Notes: generated from the letters alone by a model not told the origin. A stretch of DNA of 64,000 nt from Tillandsia leiboldiana (GCA_029204045.2 JAQNDB010000210.1:1-64000), one strand, 5' to 3'. Positions 33,148 to 45,987 are shown, counted from the stretch's first letter. Made by a program: numbers and translations.

Positions 33148-34972
33148 TATAGCGAATTTAATGTCCAGTCCATCAAACTTGGAGACAAGGCCACCCACCT
33201 GAGGATGCTAACTGTCCAAGATCAAACAGCTGAAAACACCAGGAGCAGCAACCACCAATAATCCACAGTCCCAAAATCCCAGAACAACTCCTCCTGGGTA
33301 CAACACAGGGTTCACAGTTACACTTTATTCCACAATTAACCAAATACACCCAGTCTGAAAATCAGTCCCGAAGATGTGCAATTTCCACCTACAGAACGGA
33401 CTCTGAAAAATCCGATAAAAATACCACAGCAATCCTCGCGTCGAGATCTTCGAAAGGGGTACGTACATGCACGTCCAATTCCGAGCCCGGTAGGCCGAGT
33501 TACAAATTCCACAGTACAGGTGCGCAAAATCTCACAACCACACAACTGTAAACCCATGCACAGATAAAGGGGAAAAAGTGTACCTTCGGGCAAGTCTCAG
33601 AAAAATCCCCAAATAAATACGATAATAATCCTTGCAACGCGTAGATCCAAAAAGTGCACAGGAGCGTCTCAATCCGATGCCCGGTTGCGGAGATATCGCC
33701 GAAAAACCACGCCGCTGTCCAAGTCTCCATCACAGAAATAGTGTCACAGTAAACTCGGAAAAACACCTCGAAAAGCACGAAACGAGGGGAAGCAGGAAAT
33801 ACCAAGATCGTAGCTCTGCCTGTCGCGGTTCCAATGGCGCAAGAATCGCCTGAAAAGGTGGTCGGAGTAGGTCGGGGGAGCTCACGCACCGAAACGCGGC
33901 GAAAGGGAACACCGCCGAAGGAGCGTCGCGACGCGCTGAAGAAAATGCTACCTCAAAACGTGTGCCACGTAAAATGCCCAAAATCCACAAGTGGATGCAA
34001 AACACGAAGGGGAGCAACTTTGCTTAAGGGCTCGGGGTGAGGGGAAGCTCGAAAATGGCGGAAAAAGGGAGGAAGAAGCAGCTCGGATCGCTTAAATAAG
34101 CCCAGAAAACAAATCCGAAAATGACGGATATGTTCCGGTTCCGAGTGCCCGCGCGATTCGGGCTGCTACAGTGTTGGGCCCGGCCCAACACTGTGCGGGC
34201 CCGAATCCTCCCTGGGCCTCCACGTCGCACGCCAAACAGCGCACAGCGGCGCCGATCCACCCAGCTCGCTCCACGTGGCCCGCCCCGGACGACGACACAT
34301 CGCAGGCTCCGGTCAACGCGCGCATAGCGTGCGCACGTGCGCGCTGCCAGCGCCGCCTACGCACTGTGTCAGGCACGCGCCCCGAGGCGAGCCGCACTAG
34401 CTCGGTGCACCGAGCGCGCTACACCGCACCTACTGCAGGCCGCCACGTGTCCACCCTTCGGTGCACGCCGGCGCCGTGGACCGCGCACCTGCCCGCGCGC
34501 CCGCGCGCCTACCCACCGCCGCGCCTGCGTCCGCGCCGCCGTGCTCCGCTGCTTCCCGTCGCCGCCGCCGCCGCTCCCCGCCGGCGGCCGGAACATTACC
34601 ACTTGCCTTGAAAAACGTGCGCGTCATCCGGGCTCCGAAAAAACAAGTGAATAGTTCATTTTCATCATTTTCACGCGTTGAATCCAAATCCGAAGTCCGT
34701 TTTGCCAAATTCCAAACCTCAATTTTTCTGAAGGCAACCAGAAATGTGATCTTTTGTCCAAACTTCGCACTGAGTCCAATTTTAATCTCCGTTTCGCGCG
34801 AAACCACTTCTAAACACTCGACGGGTCCTCCAACTACCCTCGTGATCCCTTTTTAAGCCCGAAGTCCAACACTTATATCCAGATTGCGCACAAACACCAC
34901 CTACACAACACGCAGGCCTCCGAAAGCTGCCAAACAACCAGAAAACCCCACGCGGGGATCCGGGTCCTCACA
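33148..34972 (-). mobile_element. LARD-B left LTR, second part (U3 side)
   Basis: Continues LTR-B after LARD-A and ends GGGTCCTCACA at 34972. With the part at 1-1439 and the start seen only in the right LTR, LTR-B is about 3.9 kb. Minus-strand U3 lies above about 34100 and contains the compound palindrome and a GCC-repeat-rich segment (34530-34590). Confidence 0.88.
34155..34207. repeat. 53-bp compound palindrome in LARD-B U3
   Basis: Inner 12-bp arms CAGTGTTGGGCC/GGCCCAACACTG (34169-34193) around one base, 5-base spacers, then outer 9-bp arms GATTCGGGC (34155-34163) and GCCCGAATC (34199-34207). It sits about 65-120 bp upstream of the minus-strand TATA-like box. A3 has the same structure at 40326-40378 with different but still complementary outer arms. 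Confidence 0.85.
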
Positions 34973-36425
34973 TCCTCCCCCACTAAAAGAAAGTTTCGTC
35001 CTCGAAACTAACACGGCTCAAAAAGGGAGTCCCAAAGCCAAAGGTAAGTATCCATCAACACCATCTCCAGCTCCCCGGTCGCTACGCACACTCCGCGAAG
35101 CGAATCCACATGGCAAAGGGTCCAAAAGCTGGGAAAACCTCAAGAATTCCAAAAGACAGAGGACAAGGAAGAACGACCAACTCTACTCGTCCGAAACTAC
35201 ACGAATTACGCCAACACAACCCACAAGAAAGGTAAAGGCCCCACCAGGAGGAAGGTCGTCAACCCCAACTCTCAATTTAGAAAACGGCTGAAATTAACGA
35301 AAAGTCCAAAAATTCCGAAAGGACCAGTGCCTTCGCCCCAATCAAACAAGAACAGGTTCGGGCACCGTCTCCATTTCTGGAGCAGTCTTTCGAAGTTTTC
35401 GTCATGTTCAAAAATTTCAGCACAAGGGCGAGAAAAGGGAGAGAAGTGTTGAAGTCGTTCCTGCCGTGGCTACAAAACGGAAGCTACGATCTAACCGTGA
35501 CCCCTAAGGACACAACCTCTAGTCCTAATCGTCACCAACGATCTATAAGTAGCATCTAGCCCCAAACCGCTGAAGCCACAGCTGCAGGAAGGATACTTCG
35601 GCAACCCATGAAGATGAACTCCTCCTGTCCAACTCGCGGAAGGGTGACTGCTCTCATTCCAAAATCAGTCGTTGCACGAAACCGCACCAACCAGTTCAAC
35701 CCGTGTGTTCCATCAAGGTCTTGGAGCTGTCCCTGAACCGTCACACCTGCCGGTAAAATCCCAAGTCTCCACTGTACTGATCACAATCCACTAGGCTCCC
35801 CCACACGCACAACACCAACAGGAACCTGTACCTCTAGTGCACGTGGTAACAACTCTACCTCCAGTCCAGATAGGAAAGCCAAAAACACTCAACTCAGACT
35901 GCTGTAAAGAAATCATGCCCGCGACAACCTGGTCCACTGCCGTAGCGCCCTCCAACCGGGCGGTACAGACTCACCCGCTTGATGTAGGTGGTCGTCGCTC
36001 AGTCTGCCTCTGCTCACACTGGGGTGACAAATGCGGTCCTCCGTAGACAACCAATCCATGCTACCGCCACGCCACTCTGATGTAGATGCTGATACTGCCA
36101 TCGGGGTCCACCCAATCTCTGGCATCTCAGAAATCCGCTACCCTGGAAAAAGAAAACAGAAATGTCTCTGCCGACCGATCTATCCTCCATTACCCGGCGC
36201 GAAGCGCCAAAATCCAGAACTCGCCTCTGGCAGCAGATCCCTATCCAAAGGAACTGCAACGCCACGCTCCATACACCACGCCTACTCCATCGAAGCGTCA
36301 ACAATCCGTAACGGAGGGACCAACTAAACTGAAAGGTATCCTGGCGCAATCCACTCCCAGTCAAACATATCCTATGCGCCTCGTCCCTCGAAACCTGGAG
36401 CGCGCAGTTCAATGTCTGTATAAAC
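34973..36425 (-). mobile_element. LARD-B internal region, first part, non-coding
   Basis: Starts with the PPT at 34973-34989 (minus-strand CTTTTAGTGGGGGAGGA). No retroelement protein can be recognised on either strand. Contains another ATCAAACAAGAACAG motif at 35341. Interrupted by S3 at 36426; the rest is at 50503-51288. Total interior about 2.2 kb, close to LARD-A. Confidence 0.8.
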
Positions 36426-36652
36426 TGTTACGGAATTTAAGTTGGCGTATTTCGTGAATTCGGTTAAGTCTTGAAGATTGAAGGTAAAGAAGGTTGGATC
36501 ATATAACTCAATCTCAAGAAAGAAGAATTCAAAAGGATCAGGTATGTTTAACTTAATATCTTTGGTGATCCGAATACTTCTTATAGTGTAGAAACACTTG
36601 GATGAATTTGTAATTGCATAAATATCAAAAACTGGACATGGGACATGTTCAG

Positions 36653-36935
36653 GATCCGGATCAGACTTTGCAATCTGGATCCCGAAGGTTGTTCGTTCAT
36701 ACACCAGTTCAATCCGGATCGTAGCTTCCTTTGATCCGGATCCCGAACACTGGGTTTACCATTTTATTTGAACGATCCGGATCAGGCTTTTCAATACGGA
36801 TCCCGAACGTTGATGTTTGGTGAACTGTATGAACGATCCGGATCAGGTACTTCGATCCGGATCCCGAACCTTCGTTTTTCTGGAAACTGTTTTTCTCGCT
36901 ACTGCAATCCGGATCGCCGATCTCCGATCCGGATC
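36653..36935. promoter_or_regulatory. S3 U3 palindrome array
   Basis: Ten RATCCGGATC-type sites in five pairs as in S2; two have point changes (AATCTGGATC near 36672 and AATACGGATC near 36793). Confidence 0.8.
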
Positions 36936-37291
36936 GTCGTCATGTAAAATTCCAGAAAAGGATAGTTTTTTATCCTTATCTTCTTCCAAGGTTTTCTAAC
37001 CTATAAATAGACCCTATGATTCTTTTTCTGGGATAAATCCAAAAAGAAGCCGCTAAACCTAAAAGCCGTCATCTTATATACGGCCTAAGATCCACATATA
37101 GAGAAGAAAGGAAATCATAGATTCTATCTTATGTTTCTTCATCTATATTGATTGATTTGATTCTAGGTTTTCATACTCACATTTTGAGTAGAATCAAATC
37201 AATGAATACTTAGATGGTATTTCCGATCTATTTCTAATCTAAGTATTCGGCGGATCATCACCACCCAAAAAACAACGATTTATCCCAAATC

Positions 37292-37478
37292 GGCGCGTGG
37301 ACTCGCGTGGCCTTGTGGATTCAAGGTGCTACCGCTCTCGTGGATTCGGAGCGAGGTACGTTCGTGGATTCGAAGCGTGCTACTAGGTGAAGACCGTGGA
37401 TTCGGTCGGACGTCGTGGACTCGACGTTGGACGCCGTGGATTCGGCGTTGGACGCAGATCGTGGATTCGAGAAGCGTC
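37292..37478 (+). other. S3 hairpin array
   Basis: The same eight hairpins as S2, with TGGACT in loops one and six. The last stem keeps GACGC/GCGTC. The 3' LTR copy is at 50027-50212. Confidence 0.78.
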
Positions 37479-37553
37479 ATGTAGCGAGCGGAGAAGATCA
37501 ACTAGGAGCGTATGGAAAAGGTTGAGTCGTCTGTGAGTACGGTATATCACCTT

Positions 37554-37558
37554 GTACG
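37554..37558. repeat. Target-site duplication of solo LTR A3
   Basis: gtacg here and at 41188-41192. S2 shows the unduplicated sequence cttgtacgtgtttaatt at the same LTR position. Confidence 0.95.
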
Positions 37559-38560
37559 TGTCACGCCCCGGGTGTAAACCAGAACCCGGGCCCGTCTACA
37601 GATCCGCCGTGCACACGGTATTTCCCGTGTACACGAAGCGCCAAACCTGCTCAGATATAAGAGATAATAATAAAAGAGCAATAAAAACAGAGCTGAACTA
37701 AAACTAATACATCTCAGACTGAAGCTGGAAATAAAATACAATACATCTGTATAAATGATACATCTGTCTCTCCCAGCTCACCAAAATAAATACAACCTGC
37801 TGGCAAAAGCCAGTCCCAAATGTAAAAGTACAACCGTCTGAGGAAACCTGGGTACACCAACAGTCCAGCTAACACGCTCATCCTGCCTCGAGATCTATCT
37901 ACTCAGCCGTCCTCTCTCCTCGACCCGCCGCTGAAAGCCCAGCAGCACCCGCAGAAGACACTGCAAAACAAAGAAGAAGAAAAAGAGGAAAGAAGAATGG
38001 GGGTGAGAACTACTAGTAAACCAGTAGCCTCCCCTAGTGGGTAAAACCTCAAACTCATACACACCCACTAGGCCTACCAAAGGCAAAAAGGAAAGAAGAG
38101 TGGTAAGAAATGAAACCGCTGCCAAAAGGGAAATCTACCACTACTATGCCTCTAAAATACAGTCCTAGACTGGAATAACCGTATGCCACAATAACCAACC
38201 GTCCCAGATAAACCCAATCTGTACCGCTCTCATCATCGGGCAAGAAAGCCGCGCCGATGTGATAGCAAAATTCCTGCTGCCGCCCTCATCATCGGGCAAA
38301 TAAGCCGCGCCGATGTGATAGCAAACCTGTCCATAACTGTCCAGCCCCGGCCTCCGAAGGGGATCTCGAGGGGAGCTACCCACACGAGTAAAGCATCACC
38401 GGGCAATAACCGCGCCGGTGTAATAAAAGCATCACCGGGCAATAACCGCGCCGGTGATAAAAGCAGGATTGGATCACAACTATAAAGCCCCAGTGGAACA
38501 CAACCCTCCACTAAAAGAAAACTGATTCCCCAATCAGATGCAAAAGTAACCATCCGGTCA

Positions 38561-38805
38561 ATCGCCCAATATCCGCGATTGCCGCAATACCCCACAATCC
38601 ACGACCAGGTCTCACAACCGACCTCCGGTCAACCGCCCAAAATCCGCGGTCGCCAGAATAACCCACAATCACAAACATGTCCCACATCCGACATCTGGTC
38701 AACCGCCTACTATCCGCGGTTGCCACAAAACCCTCTAGTCCATAATCATGCCCCATCACCGATGTCCTATAACCGACATCCGGTCAACCGCCCAATATCC
38801 GCGGT
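38561..38805 (-). repeat. Hairpin array in A3
   Basis: Four units corresponding to the A1 array: ATCGC/GCGAT once (38561) and ACCGC/GCGGT three times, the last ending at 38805. Here the CTACTATCC-loop unit has a full GCGGT arm, where A1 has GTGGT. Confidence 0.7.
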
Positions 38806-40325
38806 CGCCGCCAAAACCCATGATCCATAATCCAGGCCCCGGCTACACTATCCCAAACCCCTGCTCAAACCCGAGCAAACCCACCTGACTAACGAAAAGG
38901 AGAAAGAAGCAAACAAGGTTTCTCCTAAGTCAAGTTCCAGCATGAAAGTGTAGCGATAAAAGATGGCCTACCTAGATGTCCAAACAAGCATGCAAGTGTT
39001 CTCAAGGAAATAAAAGAAAAGGTGACCAATAGTGGTTCCACATGTGTAACAATTAATAACTCCGCATAGATATAACCATCATGCTAAAACATTATCCAAC
39101 CACACATGTCTATAATCCATGATAAAGCATCACCATCCACCTATGCATGTCATAAAGTCCTCAAATAGTGCCAACCACTAACAAGATAATCATAAAGCCC
39201 ATAATAAAATAATCCAACCCACATGCAAGGTTAAACGCTAACATTCCATCCATACCAACATGTATAAGTCCCAACCACTATCAGATATCCACAATAGTAA
39301 TTTCCATATGAAAGGTTCACAATTTATATCACTTAAGCATGCATGTCCAAATAAAGGGATCACTCTAATATTCCTAGTGAGCATGTCAAAATAGAGGTAA
39401 ACAACAACCACCCACCCCGATCGCTAATTCCAAGTCCAAAAAGTGCTCTCGCCCAAACCGATAAGCCGCCGCGATCGCTGCACAAAATTCCCAAAAGAAC
39501 ATACATAAATAACATACAATGCTCACACAAATCTGCCCCAAACACAACAGTCCACAGTTCCCCTGTTTTCACCTGCGAGAAGTGCCCTAAAAAATCCAAG
39601 AAAAATACTGTCACGATCCTCGCGACGAACCCGTCGAAACGACTACCTGCACACTCAAATCCGAATTTCCTACACTGAGAAACAAATCCGACAAGGGTAC
39701 CACCCCGAAATAAACTGCTCTCAAAAACTGAACCACAAGGTTCTGTAAACATGGATATTCACCTTCGGGGCAAAATTCAGAAAATTCCAGGAAAATTTGG
39801 GGATATTCCTCGTGATGTGTAGATGCAAAACGCCTCTTGAACCACCCCAATCCGATGCCTGTGCGCGAAGATATCGCCAAAATACCGCACCGCTGTCCCA
39901 AAACTCCGCCCCAGAAAATGAGGTCACAAGATGATCCGAAAAACCCATAAAAAGCTCGGAATGGGAAAAACCAGTAAACATGGGAAACGTAGCCCTACCT
40001 GTCGTGAAGCCAACGGCGCAAGAATCACAGAAAAAGGTGTTCGGGGTAAGCCGGAGGAGTCCTCGCACCAAAACGCGACGAAGAAGACCACAAACGAACG
40101 AGCGTCGCGCCGCGCCGTAAAAATGGTAACCTCGGGATACGTGCCGCTGAAAAATCTGGAAATCTGCAGATGGAATCGCCACAGGGAGAGGAGGATTTCT
40201 TGTGAAGGTTGCACTGTGAAAAGATGAACAGGGAAGAAGCTCTCTTCCGTTGAACTCGGCCTTTAAATACAAGCTGGAAACAAATCTGAAAATACCCAAC
40301 ATATCCCAATTTCCGGGCGCTCCCA

Positions 40326-40378
40326 CTTTCGGGCGGCTACAGTGTTGGGCCCGGCCCAACACTGTGCGCGCCCGAAAG
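40326..40378. repeat. 53-bp compound palindrome in A3 U3
   Basis: Inner arms identical to LARD-B (40340-40364); outer arms CTTTCGGGC (40326-40334) and GCCCGAAAG (40370-40378). Two outer pairs differ from LARD-B on both sides in a compensatory way. Confidence 0.85.
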
Positions 40379-41187
40379 CCTCCCGGGCCTCCACGTCGCC
40401 CCCTGCACAGCGGACAGCCGCGCTGGCCGTCCACTGCGCGACGCGTGGGCCAACGCTGCGGCGACACGTGGCGCGCACCCGGTCAACGCCCGCCTGCCGC
40501 GCCCACGTGCCCGCCTGACGCGCCGCCTGGCGCCCCTGCCAGGCACGGAACCCGAGGCCACCCGCACCTGGTCGGTGCACCGAGCGCTCTACACCGCACC
40601 AACCACCGACCGCCACGTGTCCACCCCGGTCCACCGTGCGCCCCGCACTCTCCGTAGACCCCGCCCCGCGGACCGGCCCACTCCCGAGCCGCCACGCGTC
40701 CCGCCCCCGGTGCACGCCTGCCGCGTGGACCGGGCGGCCCGCGCCTCTGCCCGCCGCGCTGCCCGCGGCCGCTCCGCCGCTGCCCGCCGCCGCCGCCGCT
40801 GCCCGCCGGCGGCCGGAGACACTGTTCCGGCATGAACAGTACCCGATGCTCAAAAATAACAAGTGGGTAGTCCGTTTTGACCGTTTTCGCGCGCTGAATC
40901 CGAATTTGATGTCCATTTTGCCAAATTCCAACCCCAAAATTTGCCGATGGCATCCGGAAAGGTATTCCTTGGTCCAAACTTCGCGCTGAGTCCATTTTTA
41001 ATATCCGCATCGCGCAAAACCACTTCTAACGATCCGACGGAGTCAATTGATCACCCACGTGATCCAGTAAGCCCGAAGTCCGCCACAACTGTCCAATTGG
41101 TGCACAAACACCTCCAACACACAGTACAAGCTCCCCAGATGTCACCAATGACTCCACCACAGCTCTGCAGAGATCCAGGTCATCACA

Positions 41188-41403
41188 GTACGTGTTTAAT
41201 TCTAGTGGATTTCACCGTGTTATCGGTCCCGTGGTTTCTTACTCCGGTTTGGAGTTTTCCACGTAAAAATCTCTGCGTGTTATTTATTTTTTCCGCATTG
41301 GGTTTTATATCGCAAAGATTTTTGAGTGTTTATTGTTTACACCTATTCACCCCCCTCTAGGTGTTTTTTTTCCTATTTAGATCCTATTATACATAACCCA
41401 ACA
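41188..41403 (+). mobile_element. S3 5' LTR, right part
   Basis: Starts with the duplicated gtacg, then the U5 end of the LTR to CCCAACA at 41403. The primer site follows at 41406-41417 as TGGTATCGGAGC, with one mismatch (A to G) to S1 and S2. Confidence 0.93.
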
Positions 41404-41436
41404 AGTGGTATCGGAGCGGGAATAGGGTTGTAAACA

Positions 41437-43465
41437 ATGGTTGAAGGTGGAAACATCAACAGACCTCCGTTCTTCGATGGAACAAATTATGCGTACTGGA
41501 AAGTATGGATGAAAGCCTTTTTAATTTCCATCGACGAACGGGTGTGGCAATCAATTGAATTAGGATGGACTAATCCAACTGAAATTATTGGTGATGTTCG
41601 CACCATCAAACCTAGGTCGAAATGGACCAAGGAAGAGATAAATTTTTCTTCTTACAATGGCAAAGGGATTAATGCTCTATTTAATGCTTTGTCTCAAACA
41701 GAGTTCTCTCGCGTCTCGGCATGTGAGACTGCGAAAAAAATCTGGGATGTTCTTCAAGTTACGCATGAGGGAACTAACCTTGTGAAGATTCAGAAACTGC
41801 AAATGCTTACGAGCAAGTTTGACTCTATTTTCATGGCAGAAAATGAATCTTTCACAGACTATTACACACGATTGCAAGACATCGTAAACTCATGCGCTAA
41901 CTTGGGAGAGAAGATTCCAGAATTTAAAGTTGTAAGAAAAATATTAAGAACTCTTCCTGAAAGATTTCGTTCCAAGGTTACAGCCATTGAAACTATTAAA
42001 CACCCGGACGAAATCCGTGTAGAAGAATTAGTTGGTTCTTTACAAACATATGAAATGACATTTCCTACTAACTATTCTTCGGGAAAGGCATCCTCTTCTA
42101 AGTCTTCAGGTTATGCGTTGAAAACAACAAAAGAAGAAGACGCGGATTCATCCTCCTCAGGCGATGACGAGAACCTATCTATGGAGGACTTTGAGAAGCA
42201 GCTCGCTCTCTTGACAAGGAAGTTTCGCCGAAATTTTCGAAGGGGTAATTCAAGCAAAACTCCATCCTTCGGAAAGTGGAAGAAAGGCAAGGGTTCTTCA
42301 AGTTACAAGTCAAGAAAGCAAGAGGGTTTTTCTAAGGATAAGAAAAGCACAGAAGGACAAGTCCAACGCTTCAAGTGCCGAGGATACGGCCATATCTCAA
42401 CGGAATGTCCAAATAAGAATCCGTCCAAGAAGAAGGCGATGCAAGCCGTCACTTGGAATGACACCTCATCGTCAAATGAGTCATCGTCAAGTGATGAAGA
42501 AAGATAACGCAACGGCGTTCCATGCGTCCACATCTTCACCCTTCATGTGCTTAATGGCAAGTACATCCGAGTCATTGTCCAACTCCACTGTTGAAAAGAA
42601 TGCATCGGACAATGAATCGGATGATTCGGAAGGTGAAGATTTTGCTCTAGCCTATCACAGACTTTTGAGGGATTCAAAGAAACTGGCTAAGCAAAACAAG
42701 GGGTTGAGAGGGAGATTGCAGGATCTCAAAGAAGAAGTAAAAAGGGTAACTTCTCTCTCGACCGATCTTGAAGTGGAAAGGGATAATCTGACAAAAGCAA
42801 ATGTTTCCCTTCAAGAGTCCAATGAGCAACTCGAGAAGAATTATATAGATATGGTGAACAAAGCGAATTACTTCTTGAAGCTCAACGGCGAGGCTCGACA
42901 GGAAAAATTGGAAATGACAGAGACCATTCTCCAACTCAAGGATGACTTACAGCGATTTTCATCAGAAAGGAGTAAGTTGGATAAGCTTCTTGGTCTTGGT
43001 CAGTCAAACAAGTTCGGCCTCGGATACAATCGAACTGAAGACAATTTTAGTTCGGTTGGGACAGTTTTTGTGCCTCAGTCGGTATCTCCTCCTCCGACAC
43101 CGGAATTCACGACAAGCAACGACAACAAGCCTACTTCACCCTCCTCGGAATCGTCAAGCACTAAGGTATGTTTTCGTTGTAATTTTGCTGGGCACATAAG
43201 GAGAAATTGCAAGATGGGAGCCAAACGCTCAACTCAACCACTTCTTGCAACGACTACCAAAAGGGTAATTCCTCGGAAAGCAAATGCAAATTATTCGAAA
43301 GGAAAAAGCCTCGGTAGTTCAACAAACAAGACGACGACGTCAAGGAAAAGCAATGGATCAAATAAGACGCTTTCACCAAAGGTATCAACTTCAATATCAT
43401 TTCCGACGTACACCAAAACTCGAAAGGTTTGGGTACGCAAAGGTGAATTCTTCTTTCATCCTTGA
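41437..43465 (+). pseudogene. gag: S3 gag, one frameshift, ends at deletion
   Basis: Starts like S2 and is open to 42507. An extra A near 42500 (gaagaaagataac against gaagaagacaac) shifts the frame; the rest of Gag is open in frame 2 from about 42458 to 43465. The first zinc knuckle has lost its first cysteine (RFKC, near 42367). The coiled coil and second knuckle (CFRCNFAGHIRRNC) are intact. At about 43450 the sequence jumps from just before protease to the segment before the integrase catalytic core, with a short filler (about 14 bases, ttcttctttcatc-like). Confidence 0.9.
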
Positions 43466-45987
43466 ATCACGTCGGTACCAAACGACCCTTGGAATTATTG
43501 CATATGGATCTTATGGGGCCGACACGTCAACCATCCTTGGGAGGTAAATGGTATATTTTCTTATTGGTTGATGATTTCTCTAGGTATTCTTGGGTAGCAT
43601 TTTTGAAAGAGAAAGCTGATACTTTTGATTCTTTTCACGAGATTTGCCTTCGTATTATGATTGAAAAGAATGAAAAGATCATTCGTGTTAGAAGTGATAG
43701 AGGTGGAGAATTCATAAATTCTAAATTCATTGATTTTTGCACTTCCAACGGCATTAAGCATGAATTCTCAGCACCCTATACACCTCAACAGAATGGTGTT
43801 GTTGAGCGCAAAAACAGGGTTGTACAAGAGATGGCACGTGTTACGCTTCACAGCCGGAATTTACCGCTACATTTTTAGGCTGAAGCTGTGAACACTACTG
43901 TCTATCTTATTAATCGAGTTTATTTGCGCCCAGGAACGTTAAATACACCATATGAACTATGGTGTTGTAGAAAACCCAACATCAAATATTTTCGCATCTT
44001 TGGGAGTCGATGTTACATTTTACATGACCGCGAAAATCTTGGAAAATTTGACTCTCAAAGTGACGAAGGGATTTTCTTGGGGTATTCTACAAATAGTAGA
44101 GCATATCGGGTATTTAACTTGGAATCTAAAACGATCGTAGAATCTATAAATGTTAAAGTAGATGAAGCTTTCCACTTTGCATCTGATAAATCTACCCCTG
44201 ATATCTCTCTTGATGATGATACTCCTGTAAGTGCATCTTCTCATGATAATACTTCCAATATTAATGATGCTTCTAATGGTTCTTCAAGCTTATCTGATGT
44301 GCAGGAATCATCTCATGTACCTCCGAGTACTCCATTACAACAAACGTTACGCATCTCCAAGGATCATCCTGAATCAAACATCATTGGAGACCCACAAGAA
44401 GGAGTCAAAACTCGGAGACAGTTGGTTTGTGGATTCGCTTGTTACGTTTCCATGATCGAACCAAAGAATGTCGATGAAGCTCTTCAGGAAGACTACTGGT
44501 TTGAAGCAATGCAGGAAGAGCTCCATCAGTTTGAACGCAACAAAGTCCGGGAATTAACGACGCCTCCGAAGCAACACAATGTGATCGGTACTAAATGGAT
44601 TTTCAAGAACAAGAAAAATGAGGATGGTACTATCATTAGGAACAAAGCACGTTTAGTTACTCAAGGCTACTCTCAAATAGAAGGTATAGACTTTGATGAA
44701 ACGTTCGCCCCTGTAGCTAGACTCGAGTCCATTCGTATCTTATTCACTATTACTTGTCACTTTAAAATAAAACTCTTTCAAATGGACGTTAAGAGCGCGT
44801 TTTTAAATGGGTTTTTAAATGAGGAAGTTTATGTGGCTCAACCGAAAGGTTTTGTAGACTGTAAACTACCTAACCATGTTTTTCGTTTGAAAAAGGCTCT
44901 TTACGGTTTAAAACAAGCACCGCGAGCGTGGTACGAAAGGTTGACAAAGCACCTTTTGGAGAAGGGCTATACAAGAGGGGGAGCAGACAGGACTCTCTTT
45001 GTGAAGCATTATCAAAATAACTTCGTTGTTGCACAAATCTATGTCGATGACACTGTGTTTGGAGCAACAAAGGATAATGATGCTTCTAAATTCGCAGAAA
45101 CCATGGAAAGCGAATTTGAGATGTCTATGATGGGCGAACTGACATACTTTCTTGGATTGCAAGTGAAACAAAATGGTGAAGGCATCCATCTGTGTCAATC
45201 CAAGTATGCAAAGGAGTTGGTAAAGAAATTCGGATTAGAAGATTCTAAAGATTTTCCTACTCCTATGGGAACTAGCAATAAGGGATTAGGAAGTGAATCT
45301 CTTAGTGAGAATGTAGACGAGAAACTTTATCGCAGCATGATTGGAAGTCTACTTTACCTCACAGCTAGTCGCCCGGATATATCCTTTAGTGTTGGGATTT
45401 GCGCGAGATATCAATCAGCACCAAAGGATGTTCACCTGAAAGCGGTGAAACGGATCATCCGGTACATCAAAGGAACCATTAATTTCGGAATTTGGTATCC
45501 TATGGGAACAAGTCTAAATATTATTGGATACTCAGATGCCGATTGGGCAAGATCTGTGGATGATCGGAAAAGTATGAGTGGTGCATGTTTTTATCTTGGC
45601 CATTGTCTTGTTGCATGGCATAGTAAAAAGCAAAACTGCATTGCACTCTCAACTGCCGAAGGGGAATACATCTCAGCGGGTAGTTGTTCAACTCAACTCA
45701 ATTGGATGAAAAGCGCGTTGAGCGACTTCTGGATTTCAGCAACTTCGGTAACTGTTTTATGTGACAACACTAGTGCTATAAACATTTCAAAAAATCCTGT
45801 GTTGCACTCAAGAACAAAACACATTGAACTTAGATATTATTTTCTTAGAGAGCTAGTTGAATCAAATATTCTTCAAATTTCCTACATCTCAACTGAAGAT
45901 CAATTAGCTGACTTTTTAACAAAACCTTTGGATCAAAAACGTTTTATTCATTTGCGTAAAGCAATTGGAATGCTTTCCTTGAAATAA
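43466..45987 (+). pseudogene. pol: S3 integrase core, RT and RNase H, one stop
   Basis: After the deletion the frame resumes at NHVGTKRPLELLHMDLMG. Integrase catalytic residues D (43507), D (43696) and E (43804) are present; the HHCC module and protease are missing. TAG at 43876-43878 replaces the Trp codon of HFWAEA. From 43888 the frame is open for 699 codons: integrase tail, RT with YVDD (45040-45051) and RNase H (SDADWARSVDD, STAEGEY, CDNTSAINIS), ending TAA at 45987. RNase H has A-to-G at the STAEAEY motif, so its activity is doubtful. Confidence 0.9.

Larger units (their letters stand above)
36426..37558 (+). mobile_element. S3 5' LTR, left part
   Basis: TGTTACGG start; palindrome array at 36653-36935, TATAAATA at 37002-37009, hairpin array at 37292-37478. 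Cut by solo LTR A3 after gtacg and completed at 41188-41403. Confidence 0.93.
37559..41187 (-). mobile_element. A3: solo LARD-A-type LTR inside S3 5' LTR
   Basis: A single 3629-bp LTR (TGTCACGCCCC...GGTCATCACA) with perfect 5-bp target repeats and no interior, so it is a recombination-derived solo LTR. The left half is close to A1 and A2. The right half (U3) resembles LARD-B instead, including the GTTGGGCCCGGCCCAAC core, so A3 is a distinct or chimeric subfamily. It is the youngest layer of this nest. Confidence 0.92.
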
